Source: Alkalihalobacillus sp. CinArs1 (GTDB lineage: Bacteria > Bacillota > Bacilli > Bacillales > Guptibacillaceae). From it: a stretch of DNA of 64,000 bases. Below, piece by piece: positions 35,459 to 43,868 of the stretch (positions are counted from its first letter, which is position 1; every line of letters begins with the position of its first letter). Below the pieces are notes generated by a model. It saw only the letters and a program-made list of their open reading frames with translations, searched no databases and had not been told where the DNA came from. The stretch is taken from positions 1,364,001 to 1,428,000 of the forward strand of contig NZ_CANDOB010000001.1 in NCBI RefSeq assembly GCF_947387515.1. Direction: 5' to 3'. Made by a program: the position numbers and the translations under genes.

Positions 35459-35716
35459 ATGAGTATTCAAAAGAGTGCAGAGAGTTCGAGTCTTGCAGAA
35501 GTGATCGACCGCATCCTTGATAAAGGCATTGTCATCGATGCATTCGCGCGTGTTTCGCTCGTTGGGATCGAGATTCTTACGGTTGAGGCAAGGGTAGTTA
35601 TCGCAAGTGTCGATACGTGGTTACGTTACGCGGAAGCCGTCGGACTACTTCGAGATGACGTTCAGGAAGAAGGTCTTCTTCAGCAATCAAACGAGCGCGC
35701 ACAGTTTAGCATGTAG
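35459..35716 (+). CDS. gvpA: gas vesicle structural protein GvpA
   Basis: The 85-residue major shell protein. The ATG at 35459 follows AAAAAGGAGTGACGTG. The GvpA core is complete: [40 protein letters not shown] and [16 protein letters not shown]. It self-assembles into the ribbed hydrophobic wall. It is nearly identical to GvpB 530 bases downstream and differs mainly in the last 15 residues and L/V at one position. First gene of a 12-gene run. Confidence 0.95.
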   Translation: MSIQKSAESSSLAEVIDRILDKGIVIDAFARVSLVGIEILTVEARVVIASVDTWLRYAEAVGLLRDDVQEEGLLQQSNERAQFSM

Positions 35717-35773
35717 TACGTTGGATTCATTTTTCGGAAAATTGAGTAATTCGTACCACGGAGGGGGTATCTC

Positions 35774-36226
35774 ATGAGTAAACCCTTTGGGAAAGCGCTC
35801 GATAAAGTCACGGAAAAAGTTGTTGAACATACGCCTGAGCATATTAAAGAAAAGGTAAAGGACACGGTTCAAGATCATGCGCATGAAACGTTTAAGGAAA
35901 ACGTACAGGAAGGTGTTCAATCAAAGGTAAATCAGGCGTCTGAACAGCTTCAAAACACAAAAGAAGAGAATGCTTCCAAGGTTCACAGCACGGCAGAGAA
36001 AGCGAAAGAAAAAGTGCAGGACGCTCTTCTATCTGTAAAAGAAAAGGTGTCGACGGCAAAGGAAGCTGGTGATGCATTTCAAGAGGAAGTCTCCTCTTCT
36101 CGCGAAAGTAAAACGATTAAAGGCGTGCATGACATCAAGAGTTCAACAAACATCAAAAGCTCTACGAATATCAAGAGTTACCAGAACATTAAAACATCCA
36201 AAGACATCAAAACGATCAGTTCGTAA
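35774..36226 (+). CDS. gvpQ: gas vesicle accessory protein, GvpQ/GvpP-like, with hexapeptide repeats
   Basis: A 150-residue hydrophilic, helical protein in the position that gvpP/gvpQ hold in Bacillus megaterium. Most of it is Lys/Glu-rich with 11-mer-like amphipathic periodicity (EKVKDTVQDHAHETFKENVQ), resembling LEA-like or coiled-coil proteins. The C-terminus has five hexapeptides: DIKSST, NIKSST, NIKSYQ, NIKTSK and DIKTIS. It may act on vesicle shape or clustering, but this is inference. The choice between P and Q is uncertain. Confidence 0.7.
   Translation: MSKPFGKALDKVTEKVVEHTPEHIKEKVKDTVQDHAHETFKENVQEGVQSKVNQASEQLQNTKEENASKVHSTAEKAKEKVQDALLSVKEKVSTAKEAGDAFQEEVSSSRESKTIKGVHDIKSSTNIKSSTNIKSYQNIKTSKDIKTISS
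36131..36220 (+). repeat. hexapeptide-coding tandem repeat in gvpQ
   Basis: Five consecutive 18-base units encode (D/N)IK(S/T)xx. Codons differ between units, so selection on protein rather than recent slippage is suggested. Confidence 0.7.
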
Positions 36227-36247
36227 CTACTGAAAGGAGAGAACATC

Positions 36248-36508
36248 ATGGCTATTCAAAAAAGCGCAGAAAGTTCAAGTCTTGCAGAGGTAATCGATCG
36301 CATCCTCGATAAAGGAATCGTAATCGATGCGTTCGCAAGAGTTTCAGTTGTAGGTATTGAAATTTTAACAGTTGAAGCACGTGTCGTCATCGCAAGTGTA
36401 GATACATGGTTACGTTACGCGGAGGCGGTTGGGTTACTTCGTGATGACGTACAAGAGAATGGACTAGCGAATCAGCAGAACGAACGCAGCCCTCAATTTA
36501 GTATTTAA
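36248..36508 (+). CDS. gvpB: gas vesicle structural protein GvpB (GvpA paralogue)
   Basis: An 86-residue second structural protein, preceded by AAAGGAGAGAACATC. The core sequence matches GvpA over about 70 residues; the tail differs ([17 protein letters not shown]). In Bacillus megaterium the gvpB product is the structural protein that supports vesicles in E. coli (known). Two nearly identical copies flank the gvpQ-like gene, pointing to duplication. Confidence 0.93.
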   Translation: MAIQKSAESSSLAEVIDRILDKGIVIDAFARVSVVGIEILTVEARVVIASVDTWLRYAEAVGLLRDDVQENGLANQQNERSPQFSI

Positions 36509-36573
36509 TTCAAACGGGGATTGGTGTCTTAAGAAGGCACCTTTCCCTTCCATTACGTTTGCAGGAGGCCACT

Positions 36574-36840
36574 ATGGAAATTAAACAGATCATGGGTAAT
36601 GTTGCCGAGTTTCTTAATGAAAACGTTGCTCCCGTTCATAAGATTACCTCAGTTGAGGCGAATGAAAACGAAGGCTGGAGAGTTACGGCTGAAGTCATTG
36701 AAGAAAAAGAATATATGAAGCGATATGCAAAGGATGAATTGGTCGGCTCATACGATGTCCTTTTAAATGAAAACAAAGAAGTCACGTCGTTTAAACGCCG
36801 AGACGTTCGTTATCGCAGTGCGATTGGCGAGGAAGCATAG
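36574..36840 (+). CDS. gvpR: gas vesicle protein GvpR (GvpO family)
   Basis: An 88-residue protein with ATG at 36574 behind AGGAGG (5-base spacing). It shows the GvpO family pattern EGWRVTAEVIEEKEYMKR and GSYDVLLNENKEVTSFKRRD. GvpR of Bacillus megaterium belongs to this family. The role is regulatory or assembly-related and not well defined. It lies between gvpB and gvpN, as expected. Confidence 0.85.
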   Translation: MEIKQIMGNVAEFLNENVAPVHKITSVEANENEGWRVTAEVIEEKEYMKRYAKDELVGSYDVLLNENKEVTSFKRRDVRYRSAIGEEA

Positions 36841-36861
36841 CGAGATCAGGAGGTCGACACG

Positions 36862-37782
36862 ATGTCAGTTTTAACCCAAAAGATGAAAAAAGATAAACAT
36901 GCATTACTTGAAGACGACGCAACTAAGAAGCTTATCGACCGCTCGCTAACCTACATTGAAGCAGGGTACCCTGTTCATTTCACCGGTCCATCAGGGGTTG
37001 GGAAAACAACGGTTGCACTTGCACTAGCTAAAATGCGAAAGCGACCCGTCATGTTGATGCACGGTAATCATGAGTTAAACAATCGGGACTTGATAGGGAA
37101 TTTTACGGGTTACTCAAGTAAGACCGTGATCGACCAGTACGTTCGCTCAGTCTACAAAAAGGATGAAAACGTTTCTGAACAGTGGCGGAACGGGCGGTTA
37201 CTTGAAGCGGTGAAGAACGGGTATACGCTCGTATACGATGAGTTCACTCGGTCAAAGCCGTCGACGAACAATCTTTTTCTATCCATTTTGGAAGAAGGCG
37301 TGCTCCCTCTATACGGCACAAAAGCAACCGAACCGTTCGTTCGTGTTCACCCAAAGTTTGCGGTTATTTTCACGAGCAACCCTGCAGAATATGCAGGCGT
37401 TTATGAGACGCAGGATGCGCTGCGCGATCGCTTGATTACGATCAACATGACGTTAAATGATACTGACAAAGAGGCTCGCATTCTTGAGAATAAATTCGAT
37501 CTTTCTTCAGATGAAGCGAAAGCGATCACGTCTCTTGTGCACCAAATCCGGAGCCACTACTCAAATGAGAACCACGGGCCAAGCATACGCGCCTCTCTCA
37601 TGATCGCCCGTCTTACAGAGGAAGCAGACATTCCAATTCAAGGGAATCACCAAGACTTTCAGCGCTTATGCATCGACATTTTAGGCGATGGGTTGAGCCG
37701 GGAATTGGATTCTGAGAATCCGATCGCCGATGCGGAAGAACGCATCATAGAGGCATGCAGCAATATGAGACACCAGTCGTAA
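36862..37782 (+). CDS. gvpN: gas vesicle AAA+ ATPase GvpN
   Basis: A 306-residue MoxR-like AAA+ ATPase. Walker A is GPSGVGKTTVALAL (about 41-54), Walker B is TLVYDEFTRSKP (about 118-129), and sensor 1 lies in FAVIFTSNPAEYAGV. It speeds vesicle growth by ATP hydrolysis, probably with GvpO/GvpR. A GGAGGTCGAC site precedes the ATG. Its place after gvpR is conserved in Bacillus-type clusters. Confidence 0.95.
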   Translation: MSVLTQKMKKDKHALLEDDATKKLIDRSLTYIEAGYPVHFTGPSGVGKTTVALALAKMRKRPVMLMHGNHELNNRDLIGNFTGYSSKTVIDQYVRSVYKKDENVSEQWRNGRLLEAVKNGYTLVYDEFTRSKPSTNNLFLSILEEGVLPLYGTKATEPFVRVHPKFAVIFTSNPAEYAGVYETQDALRDRLITINMTLNDTDKEARILENKFDLSSDEAKAITSLVHQIRSHYSNENHGPSIRASLMIARLTEEADIPIQGNHQDFQRLCIDILGDGLSRELDSENPIADAEERIIEACSNMRHQS

Positions 37783-37797
37783 AGGAGCGGTTTAAGA

Positions 37798-38562
37798 ATG
37801 AGCCAAGACACAGGCATTTATATTTTTTGTGCGATTCAAACAGAGAAGAAACAGCAATTCGGCGCAGTGACGATCGAAGGCGTCGATCATGAAACGTTTA
37901 CGATTCACTATCAAGACGCTGCGATGGTTGCAGCGGAAGTACCGATGAAAATTTATCATCCGAAGAAAGATAATCTGATGATGCATCAGAGCACCGTTTC
38001 TCGTGTGATGGAAAAAAGTGATACGGTCCTTCCGATCAGCTTTGGGAACGTCTTTCATTCAGAGGAAGATGTAAAAGTTCTTCTCGAAAACCTTTACCCT
38101 CAATTCGAAAAGCTTTTTCCTGCCATCAAAGGGAAGATTGAAGTTGGGCTAAAAGTAATCGGCAAGAGCGAATGGCTCGAATCAAGAGTGAACGAAAATC
38201 CAGAGGTTGAAAAGATGGCTTCTAATGTAAAAGGAAAATCTGAAGCGGCTGGCTACTACGAACGAATTCAGCTCGGTGGAATGGCGCAGAAGCTTTTCGC
38301 TTCCCTTCAACAAGAAATCAAAGAAGACATTTTTAACCCATTAGATGAAACGGCTGAAGCTTCAAAAGCAAATGATCCGATTGGAGAAAAGATGTTATTG
38401 AACGCTTCGTTCCTCGTTGACCGGGAAAAAGAGGAAGCATTCGATGCAGTGGTCAATGAGGCGCATGATAAGTGGAAAGACAAAGTTGAGTTTCGTTATA
38501 CCGGGCCTTGGCCTGCCTACAACTTCGTTAATATTCGCTTGAAGGTTGAAGAAGGTGCATGA
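37798..38562 (+). CDS. gvpF: gas vesicle protein GvpF (GvpL/GvpF family)
   Basis: A 254-residue accessory protein with the family's two ferredoxin-like halves: N-terminal GIYIFCAIQTE and C-terminal KVEFRYTGPWPAYNFVNIRL, where the TGPWPAYxF motif is diagnostic. It contacts GvpA at the first steps of shell assembly (known from other species). RBS AAAGGAGCGG. It overlaps gvpG by four bases. Confidence 0.93.
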   Translation: MSQDTGIYIFCAIQTEKKQQFGAVTIEGVDHETFTIHYQDAAMVAAEVPMKIYHPKKDNLMMHQSTVSRVMEKSDTVLPISFGNVFHSEEDVKVLLENLYPQFEKLFPAIKGKIEVGLKVIGKSEWLESRVNENPEVEKMASNVKGKSEAAGYYERIQLGGMAQKLFASLQQEIKEDIFNPLDETAEASKANDPIGEKMLLNASFLVDREKEEAFDAVVNEAHDKWKDKVEFRYTGPWPAYNFVNIRLKVEEGA

Positions 38563-38813
38563 TCCATAAACTGGTGACCTCACCCATCAACCTTGTGATC
38601 AAAGTCGGTGAGAAAATAAAAGAAGAAGCAGACAAAGAACTATACGACCTGCCTACGATTCAGCAAAAGTTAATTCAGCTGCAGATGATGTACGAGCTAG
38701 GCGAAATTCCTGAAGAAGCGTATAAAGAAAAAGAAGAAGAGCTGCTCCTGCGTTACGAGACAGCGAAGCGTTTAGAAATGGAACAGTGGGAAGAATTAAC
38801 GAAAAAGAAATGA
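38559..38813 (+). CDS. gvpG: gas vesicle protein GvpG
   Basis: An 84-residue helical protein whose start overlaps the gvpF stop (ATGA). It opens IHKLVTSPINLVIKVGEKIK and continues EEADKELYDLPTIQQKLIQL; the (LPxI)QxKLxxLQ segment typifies GvpG. The C-terminus is Glu-rich coiled coil. It is thought to be part of the assembly complex with F, L, S, K and J. Confidence 0.92.
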   Translation: MIHKLVTSPINLVIKVGEKIKEEADKELYDLPTIQQKLIQLQMMYELGEIPEEAYKEKEEELLLRYETAKRLEMEQWEELTKKK

Positions 38814-38822
38814 GGGTAACCG

Positions 38823-39617
38823 ATGAGTCTTCTCTATTTATATAGCTTTATTCCAACAAGTGAATCTAACCAGCCGCTCCCCTCTTTAAAAGGATTCGAT
38901 GGTGATCGCGAACTATACATGATTTCGATCGGTGATGTGACCGCAATCGTGTGCGATGTCGCGGCGTCTGAAGAAACGATAAAAGAAAAGATGGATCAAG
39001 ATGTAGAGTGGCTTCAGGAAAAAGCATTTCACCACCATGAAACGGTGCTGCAGCTTACCAAAATCTATACGTTAATTCCGTTAAAATTTTGTACTCTGTA
39101 TAAATCAGAAGACAGTTTGCGAAACACCGTCGAAAGCAACCAGGAAAAGCTGCGGGAAACTTTCTCCCTATTAGAAGGCAATGAAGAATGGAACGTGAAG
39201 ATCTACTGCGATGATGAAGCGCTGCGAAAGCAAATTAGCGAACAAAGTCCTTCTATACAAGCAAAACGGGAAGAAATCGAGGCGCTTTCGCCAGGGAAAA
39301 AGTTTTTCGAGCGTAAGAAAATGGATCAGTACATCGACCAGGAGCTTGAGAATGAAAAGACCTCATTCTGTGAAGGAATTCATGAAGCGTTAAAAACACA
39401 TTCGATCTTAGGGAACATCAAGAAAAACTGGAACAAAGACGTGACGGGACGACAAGAAAAAATGGCTTGGAACAGTGTGTTTCTCCTTCCCCAAGATGAG
39501 GTGGAAGCCTTCATTAAAACGTTTAAGGGATATGAAGAGAAATTCACCGCCTCAGGGTGGCAATTCGAGGCCTCAGGTCCTTGGCCTGCCTATCATTTCT
39601 CTAGTTTCACTTCATAA
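38823..39617 (+). CDS. gvpL: gas vesicle protein GvpL (GvpL/GvpF family)
   Basis: A 264-residue paralogue of GvpF, starting nine bases after gvpG. LYLYSFIPTSESNQPLPS opens the first domain, and ASGPWPAYHFSSF at the C-terminus keeps the GPWPAYxF hallmark. PLKFCTLYKSEDSLRNTVES lies in the middle. It probably forms the hub for binding other accessory proteins (known for GvpL in haloarchaea). Confidence 0.93.
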   Translation: MSLLYLYSFIPTSESNQPLPSLKGFDGDRELYMISIGDVTAIVCDVAASEETIKEKMDQDVEWLQEKAFHHHETVLQLTKIYTLIPLKFCTLYKSEDSLRNTVESNQEKLRETFSLLEGNEEWNVKIYCDDEALRKQISEQSPSIQAKREEIEALSPGKKFFERKKMDQYIDQELENEKTSFCEGIHEALKTHSILGNIKKNWNKDVTGRQEKMAWNSVFLLPQDEVEAFIKTFKGYEEKFTASGWQFEASGPWPAYHFSSFTS

Positions 39618-39634
39618 AAAAGGGAGGATGCGCC

Positions 39635-39901
39635 ATGCCTGTGAAAGAGTCCCTCGAAAACAAAGACATTGCACTGATCGATATTCTAGATGTGATTCTC
39701 GACAAGGGCGTTGCCATTAAGGGCGATTTACTTATATCCATTGCGGGCGTTGATCTCGTGTACTTAGATTTACGAGTGTTGATTTCATCTGTTGAAACGC
39801 TTGTCGAGCAGCAGGTGGGGGCACTTAGTTCGGAACAATTTGATGAAGAAAGGGAGGATTTGATTCATGCAACTGGCCAAGTCGACAGATGGAAGGATTA
39901 A
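39635..39901 (+). CDS. gvpS: gas vesicle protein GvpS (GvpA-family accessory)
   Basis: An 88-residue protein of the GvpA/GvpJ/GvpM family: IALIDILDVILDKGVAIKGD, then LLISIAGVDLVYLDLRVLIS and SVETL. The GvpA-like helix-strand-strand-helix core is kept, with a polar tail. It is a minor component that may help tip or cone formation. Its end overlaps gvpK by 35 bases, so the two are coupled. Confidence 0.9.
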   Translation: MPVKESLENKDIALIDILDVILDKGVAIKGDLLISIAGVDLVYLDLRVLISSVETLVEQQVGALSSEQFDEEREDLIHATGQVDRWKD

Positions 39902-40151
39902 TATCGATCAAGAAAATGCTGAAAAAGGATTAGCGCAGCTTGTTCTCACGGTAATTGAATTACTAAGGCAAATCGTTGAACGAAATGCGATGAGGCGCGT
40001 CGAAGGCGGTTCCCTTACCGATGAGCAAGTTGAAAATCTTGGCGTTGCTCTTATGACGTTAGAAGAAAAAATGGAAGAGTTACGTGATGTATTCGGTCTT
40101 GAAGCGGAAGACCTGAACATCGATCTCGGTCCACTAGGAAGCTTGCTTTGA
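39867..40151 (+). CDS. gvpK: gas vesicle protein GvpK
   Basis: A 94-residue protein with ATG at 39867 behind GGGAGGATTTGATTC inside the gvpS gene. It shows the GvpK core KGLAQLVLTVIELLRQIVER and AMRRVEGGSLTDEQVENLG, then GLALM-like VALMTLEEKMEELRDVFGL and the DLNIDLGPLGSLL end. An accessory assembly protein required for vesicles in tested species. Confidence 0.93.
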   Translation: MQLAKSTDGRINIDQENAEKGLAQLVLTVIELLRQIVERNAMRRVEGGSLTDEQVENLGVALMTLEEKMEELRDVFGLEAEDLNIDLGPLGSLL

Positions 40152-40178
40152 TATTCATGGAGATGTGGAGGTGTCACG

Positions 40179-40502
40179 ATGGGAGTTGAACACCCGGTAC
40201 AATCGAATACGATTGTCGACGTATTAGAAAAAGTGTTGGACAAAGGCGTCGTTGTTGCTGGTGATATTCGCGTTGGAATTGCGGATGTCGAGCTTTTAAC
40301 AATTAAAATTCGTTTGATCGTTTCCTCGGTTGATAAAGCGAAGGAAATCGGAATGGATTGGTGGGAAAACGATCCTTACTTAAGTTCGAAGGCAGCCGAC
40401 CAGAACACAAAGGCGCTTGAGGAGGAAAATAAAAAGCTGCATGAAAGACTTGAACAGCTTGAAAGAAGACTTGAAACGAGCGAGGCGAAACCACGGTACT
40501 AA
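40179..40502 (+). CDS. gvpJ: gas vesicle protein GvpJ (GvpA-family accessory)
   Basis: A 107-residue GvpA-family protein: TIVDVLEKVLDKGVVVAGDI, RVGIADVELLTIKIRLIVSS and VDKAKEIGMDWWENDPYL. The C-terminal part is a charged coiled coil (EENKKLHERLEQLERRLE). GvpJ proteins are linked to the conical ends. RBS TGGAGGTGTCACG. It sits between gvpK and gvpU; the gvpT expected here in B. megaterium is missing. Confidence 0.92.
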   Translation: MGVEHPVQSNTIVDVLEKVLDKGVVVAGDIRVGIADVELLTIKIRLIVSSVDKAKEIGMDWWENDPYLSSKAADQNTKALEEENKKLHERLEQLERRLETSEAKPRY

Positions 40503-40529
40503 CCGTTAATTTGAAGGGAGAATAACATT

Positions 40530-40949
40530 ATGAGCGTTGAAACAGCTGCTATCACTGAAAAAGACAGTGTTCTTGAATTTTTCGTACAAGCATCGAACAA
40601 GCACGACTTCTCTTTAGACATCACGTTGAATCTAAAAGGCGCGATGGTGACAGGCACCCTCGTTTCTGCAGGTGAATACTTTTCAACACTAAGCGAATCG
40701 TTTGAAGATGAAGGTGACGTTTCTCAGAAACTAAGTGAAGAATTAACGAAGGCTGGGGAAGCTGTTGAAGGCAGTAGTGTTAAGGATGCACAGTTCATTC
40801 ATTTGAAAAATGCGAGGGTGTATTGCGGAGATACGAAACCTACTCCATCGAAAGGAAGCATCCTATGGAGAGGCAAACTCACGGAAGTCGATGGCTTCTT
40901 TCTTGGAAGGATTTCAGAATCGAAGTCAAAGGATCAGCAGAATGGGTGA
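40530..40949 (+). CDS. gvpU: gas vesicle protein GvpU
   Basis: A 139-residue protein at the end of the cluster, preceded by AAGGGAGAATAACATT. Features match GvpU: SVLEFFVQASNKHDFSLDIT, TLNLKGAMVTGTLVSAGEYF, and the late VYCGDTKPTPSKGSILWRGK. In Bacillus megaterium GvpU affects vesicle clustering (reported for that species). The last gene before a GC-rich stem-loop. Confidence 0.87.
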   Translation: MSVETAAITEKDSVLEFFVQASNKHDFSLDITLNLKGAMVTGTLVSAGEYFSTLSESFEDEGDVSQKLSEELTKAGEAVEGSSVKDAQFIHLKNARVYCGDTKPTPSKGSILWRGKLTEVDGFFLGRISESKSKDQQNG

Positions 40950-40954
40950 ATTGT

Positions 40955-40997
40955 CAGCGGTGCCGGAATGGGAGCTAGCCCCACTCCGGCACCACTG
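40955..40997. terminator. GC-rich stem-loop between gvpU and dsdA
   Basis: GGTGCCGGA (40959-40967) and TCCGGCACC (40985-40993), with CAG/CTG outside and TGGG/CCCA inside, form a strong hairpin between convergent genes. There is no long T-tract, so termination may be partial or protein-aided. Confidence 0.55.
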
Positions 40998-40999
40998 CT

Positions 41000-42283
41000 T
41001 TACAATTTCCCTTTTTCATAATCTTCTTTCCACACCGCATCTGGTACTAACCTTCCACCAGTCGCCCACACAACATGTGTCCCTTTCCCGCTACCTTGTT
41101 TCGCTACATGGACAGGACCTATCATTCCTGCTAGTGCGGATGGCTCGAGCTTGATTCCTTCTGCGTTATAGAGCATATGCAGGAGGCGGTACAGCCTCTC
41201 ATCCTCAATCGTATACACACCATCAATATATGTCTTCACCCGCTGACCTACATACTTCGATGGGCGACCCACTGCAAGGCCGTCTGCAGCTGTCAGGTTG
41301 TCGATGCCAAAGTCTTGCACACATACCTTGTCGTGCTGGTTCGTCATTAACCCGATCAGCATTGACGGTGAATGCGTAGGCTCTGAGAAATAACAATGTA
41401 CGTGATCACCGAAGACTTGATTGAGTCCAAAGGCGATGCCGCCCGGTCCTCCACCTACACCGCATGGGAGATAAACCGTTAAAGGGTTATTTTCATTAAC
41501 CTGTATGTTCCGTTCATCTAACTGCTTCTTCAAGCGTAATGCAGCTACTGCATACCCCATGAAGAGATCTTTCGAATTTTCATCATCGACATAGTAACAG
41601 GTGAGCTTTTCTTCACACTGCGCCCTACCTGCATCGACCGCTACACTAAAATCTCCTTCATGCTCGATTACGGTTGCACCCTTTTCTCGCAGTAAATCTT
41701 TCTTCCACTGCTTGGCGTCACTCGACATATGTACCGTAACGTTGAATCCAAGTTTTGCAGGTAAAATTCCAATACTAAGGCCAAGGTTTCCCGTCGAACC
41801 TACCATAATCGAAAATGCTGAAAAGAACTCTTCAAACTTTTTGTCAGCTAGCACACTATAGTCATCGTCTTTCGATAAGATGTTATGACCGAGTGCGAGC
41901 TTCTCTGCATGTTTGATCACTTCATGAAAGCCGCCTCTCGCTTTAATGCTTCCTGCGACCGGAAGACGGTCATCTTGTTTGAGTAGGAGCTTCCCTTTTA
42001 TTGTTGTGCTGTACTCCTTTTCAAGTGCCGTTTTCATTTCGTCGATCTCGGTTAAAGGCGATTCGATCACGCCATCCGTTTCAGGGAATACCTTTTTAAA
42101 ATAAGGTTCGAATCGTTCGAAGCGCGCCTCTGCTTCCTTAATGTCTTCGAGTGTTAAATCAAGTCCTGAGGGTGAGAAACCCTTGCTTGGATTTTGCCAA
42201 AATACTTCTTTGTATTGAATGAGGTTGTCTAGTAGAGGATATTTGATTTTCCAATCTTGAAGGGATTTTCCTGCTATTAACAT
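41000..42283 (-). CDS. dsdA: D-serine ammonia-lyase
   Basis: PLP enzyme that converts D-serine to pyruvate and ammonia. The ATG at 42283 (427 residues) is chosen: AAGGAGG lies upstream and the N-terminus then aligns with E. coli DsdA, whose PLP Lys is 118; here it is Lys114 in [15 protein letters not shown]. An earlier in-frame start would lie inside a repeated hairpin at 42319-42347. The glycine loop binding PLP phosphate ([12 protein letters not shown]) and [20 protein letters not shown] are present. It stands alone. Confidence 0.93.
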   Translation of the reverse strand: MLIAGKSLQDWKIKYPLLDNLIQYKEVFWQNPSKGFSPSGLDLTLEDIKEAEARFERFEPYFKKVFPETDGVIESPLTEIDEMKTALEKEYSTTIKGKLLLKQDDRLPVAGSIKARGGFHEVIKHAEKLALGHNILSKDDDYSVLADKKFEEFFSAFSIMVGSTGNLGLSIGILPAKLGFNVTVHMSSDAKQWKKDLLREKGATVIEHEGDFSVAVDAGRAQCEEKLTCYYVDDENSKDLFMGYAVAALRLKKQLDERNIQVNENNPLTVYLPCGVGGGPGGIAFGLNQVFGDHVHCYFSEPTHSPSMLIGLMTNQHDKVCVQDFGIDNLTAADGLAVGRPSKYVGQRVKTYIDGVYTIEDERLYRLLHMLYNAEGIKLEPSALAGMIGPVHVAKQGSGKGTHVVWATGGRLVPDAVWKEDYEKGKL

Positions 42284-42318
42284 ATGTAGAATTGCCTCCT
42301 TTTCAAAAATTGTTTTAA

Positions 42319-42347
42319 GGTGAGATAGGCTCGTGCCTGACCCCACC
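42319..42347. repeat. copy of the GTGCCTGACCC hairpin family
   Basis: GGTGAGATAGGC pairs imperfectly with GCCTGACCCCACC around TCGT, between dsdA and the first CWB2 gene. On the minus strand it lies just after the CWB2 stop codon and may act as its weak terminator. Confidence 0.55.
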
Positions 42348-42353
42348 TCTTAC

Positions 42354-43745
42354 CTATTCAAACAATTTCATTATATCTTCTTCTACACTTTTCTCTACAG
42401 CTCCTGTTCCACCTAATATTGTGAAGTTGTATTTATGATTCTTTACAATGTACGCCTCTATTGTTGGATCAAGCTCTGCCTTTGGTGTTAAAAGCATCGG
42501 CTCACTGAACTTGGCTGAGAGAACTGAGCCTGTGAGAGCGTCAGCGTAGGATGATCCTGTTGCGAGGGTAAGAGATTGCGAGTCTCGTCCGAAGTAGTCT
42601 GCAATCGCAACTGACGTTTCATAGCGGTCGCTTCCTGCTAACCGCTCAGGGTCTGGTAGACTACCAAATACGCCTTTTCCAATCACTCCCGTTCCTCCTA
42701 CTGCAAATGTACTTTTATAATCAGAAAGTACATCACTTGTTGCCGCTGGAATGGTATCAGTTTCAGTCAGCAGGATCGGCATCCCTAGCTGCGCAGCCAC
42801 TGGCGCAATGGAGAGTGCATCAGGAAAGTCCTTACCGTATGCTACGATAGCCTCATTTGAAGTCGGAAGCTTTTCTGCTATCGCCGCTGCCGTTTCATAG
42901 CGATCGCTCCCTGAAATACGATTTACAGCAATACCTAAATCAGTTTCAATATACCTCGCGACATCTTCTGATATCGCACCTTTTCCTCCAACGATCGTTA
43001 CCTTCTCAGTCTTCAGCAGTTCCAACGCTTTCTCTGTTACTTTCGTAAGCGTATCTCTCTCCGTTAATAGAATCGGAGCATCGAGGTGATGTGCAAGTGG
43101 TGCTCCTGCAAGAGCATCAGGAAAATTGTCTCCAGTTGCGAGAACGACATTCTCAGCTTTTCCTTCAATCCGTTCATGCATAGCGATTTTCACCGCAGTA
43201 TCATAGCGATCCTCTCCTGCAATTCGATCGATATAAGGTTCAACTTGTTCATATTCTAGGACATTTAGTTCATATTCTTTGCCATTAGCCAGATTGGCAC
43301 GATCCATCGTTTCTATGTAATAAGTTCCTGGAGCTAGAGCGTAGACTGCACTGAAACTAATCTCGGTCGACTCATGATGCGGCTTGATTTCATTCTTATT
43401 AATATCGTACAGATTGACATGGAGGTCCATGTCAGAAATTTGTCCATCCGTCTGGTAAATTGAAAGTTCAACGTCTTTGAATTCACTAACCTTCAATTTG
43501 AAGACGTCTTTATCACCCTCTGAAAAAGTTCCACGCATATTTTCAGAGGGTGTAATGGTTTGATTCACTTCATCAATGGAATCATTTGGCTCATTTTCAT
43601 TGAGAATCTTGTATTCAACGGCTCCCTGATTTGTAACAGATGACGTTTGTTTCTCATCTCCTGAACCGTTCGTTGCTAAAGTAGAGGTACCTATCACGAG
43701 ACTTCCAGCTAAAAATACCGCGGATACACCAATCATTTTCTTCAA
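42354..43745 (-). CDS. secreted protein: PPC-like domain plus three CWB2 repeats (copy a)
   Basis: About 463 residues. TTG at 43745 lies 9 bases after GAGAGGA, matching the start spacing in its paralogues; ATG at 43754 is possible but too close. Signal peptide (about 1-26), then a pre-peptidase-like domain (EPNDSIDEVNQTI at about 53-65 to YALAPGTYYIETMDRANL), then three CWB2 units from IDRIAGEDRYDTAVKIA to the C-terminus, each with a FPDALA/YADALTG core. The repeats should hold it on wall polymers. No catalytic domain is seen; the role is unknown. Confidence 0.85.
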   Translation of the reverse strand: MKKMIGVSAVFLAGSLVIGTSTLATNGSGDEKQTSSVTNQGAVEYKILNENEPNDSIDEVNQTITPSENMRGTFSEGDKDVFKLKVSEFKDVELSIYQTDGQISDMDLHVNLYDINKNEIKPHHESTEISFSAVYALAPGTYYIETMDRANLANGKEYELNVLEYEQVEPYIDRIAGEDRYDTAVKIAMHERIEGKAENVVLATGDNFPDALAGAPLAHHLDAPILLTERDTLTKVTEKALELLKTEKVTIVGGKGAISEDVARYIETDLGIAVNRISGSDRYETAAAIAEKLPTSNEAIVAYGKDFPDALSIAPVAAQLGMPILLTETDTIPAATSDVLSDYKSTFAVGGTGVIGKGVFGSLPDPERLAGSDRYETSVAIADYFGRDSQSLTLATGSSYADALTGSVLSAKFSEPMLLTPKAELDPTIEAYIVKNHKYNFTILGGTGAVEKSVEEDIMKLFE

Positions 43746-43813
43746 ATCGTTCATTCCTCTCGAGTAATAATGTATGCCTTCTACTAATACCCTTACATTC
43801 CATTAATTAACAT

Positions 43814-43850
43814 AAAAAAAGAGAGAACCAGACAATAGTCTGATTCTCTC
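43814..43850 (-). terminator. terminator of the fused CWB2-epimerase gene
   Basis: GAGAGAACCAGAC (43821-43833) and GTCTGATTCTCTC (43838-43850) form a 13-bp stem with one mismatch around a 4-base loop. On the minus strand TTTTTTT follows. The arm sequence is almost the same as in the terminator at 47240-47273. Confidence 0.85.
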
Positions 43851-43868
43851 TAGCACGATTAGTAGAAT

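Noticed and set aside
42284-42346. N-terminal extension of D-serine ammonia-lyase
   Set aside because: It is made by the repeated hairpin and does not match the N-terminus of known DsdA proteins.
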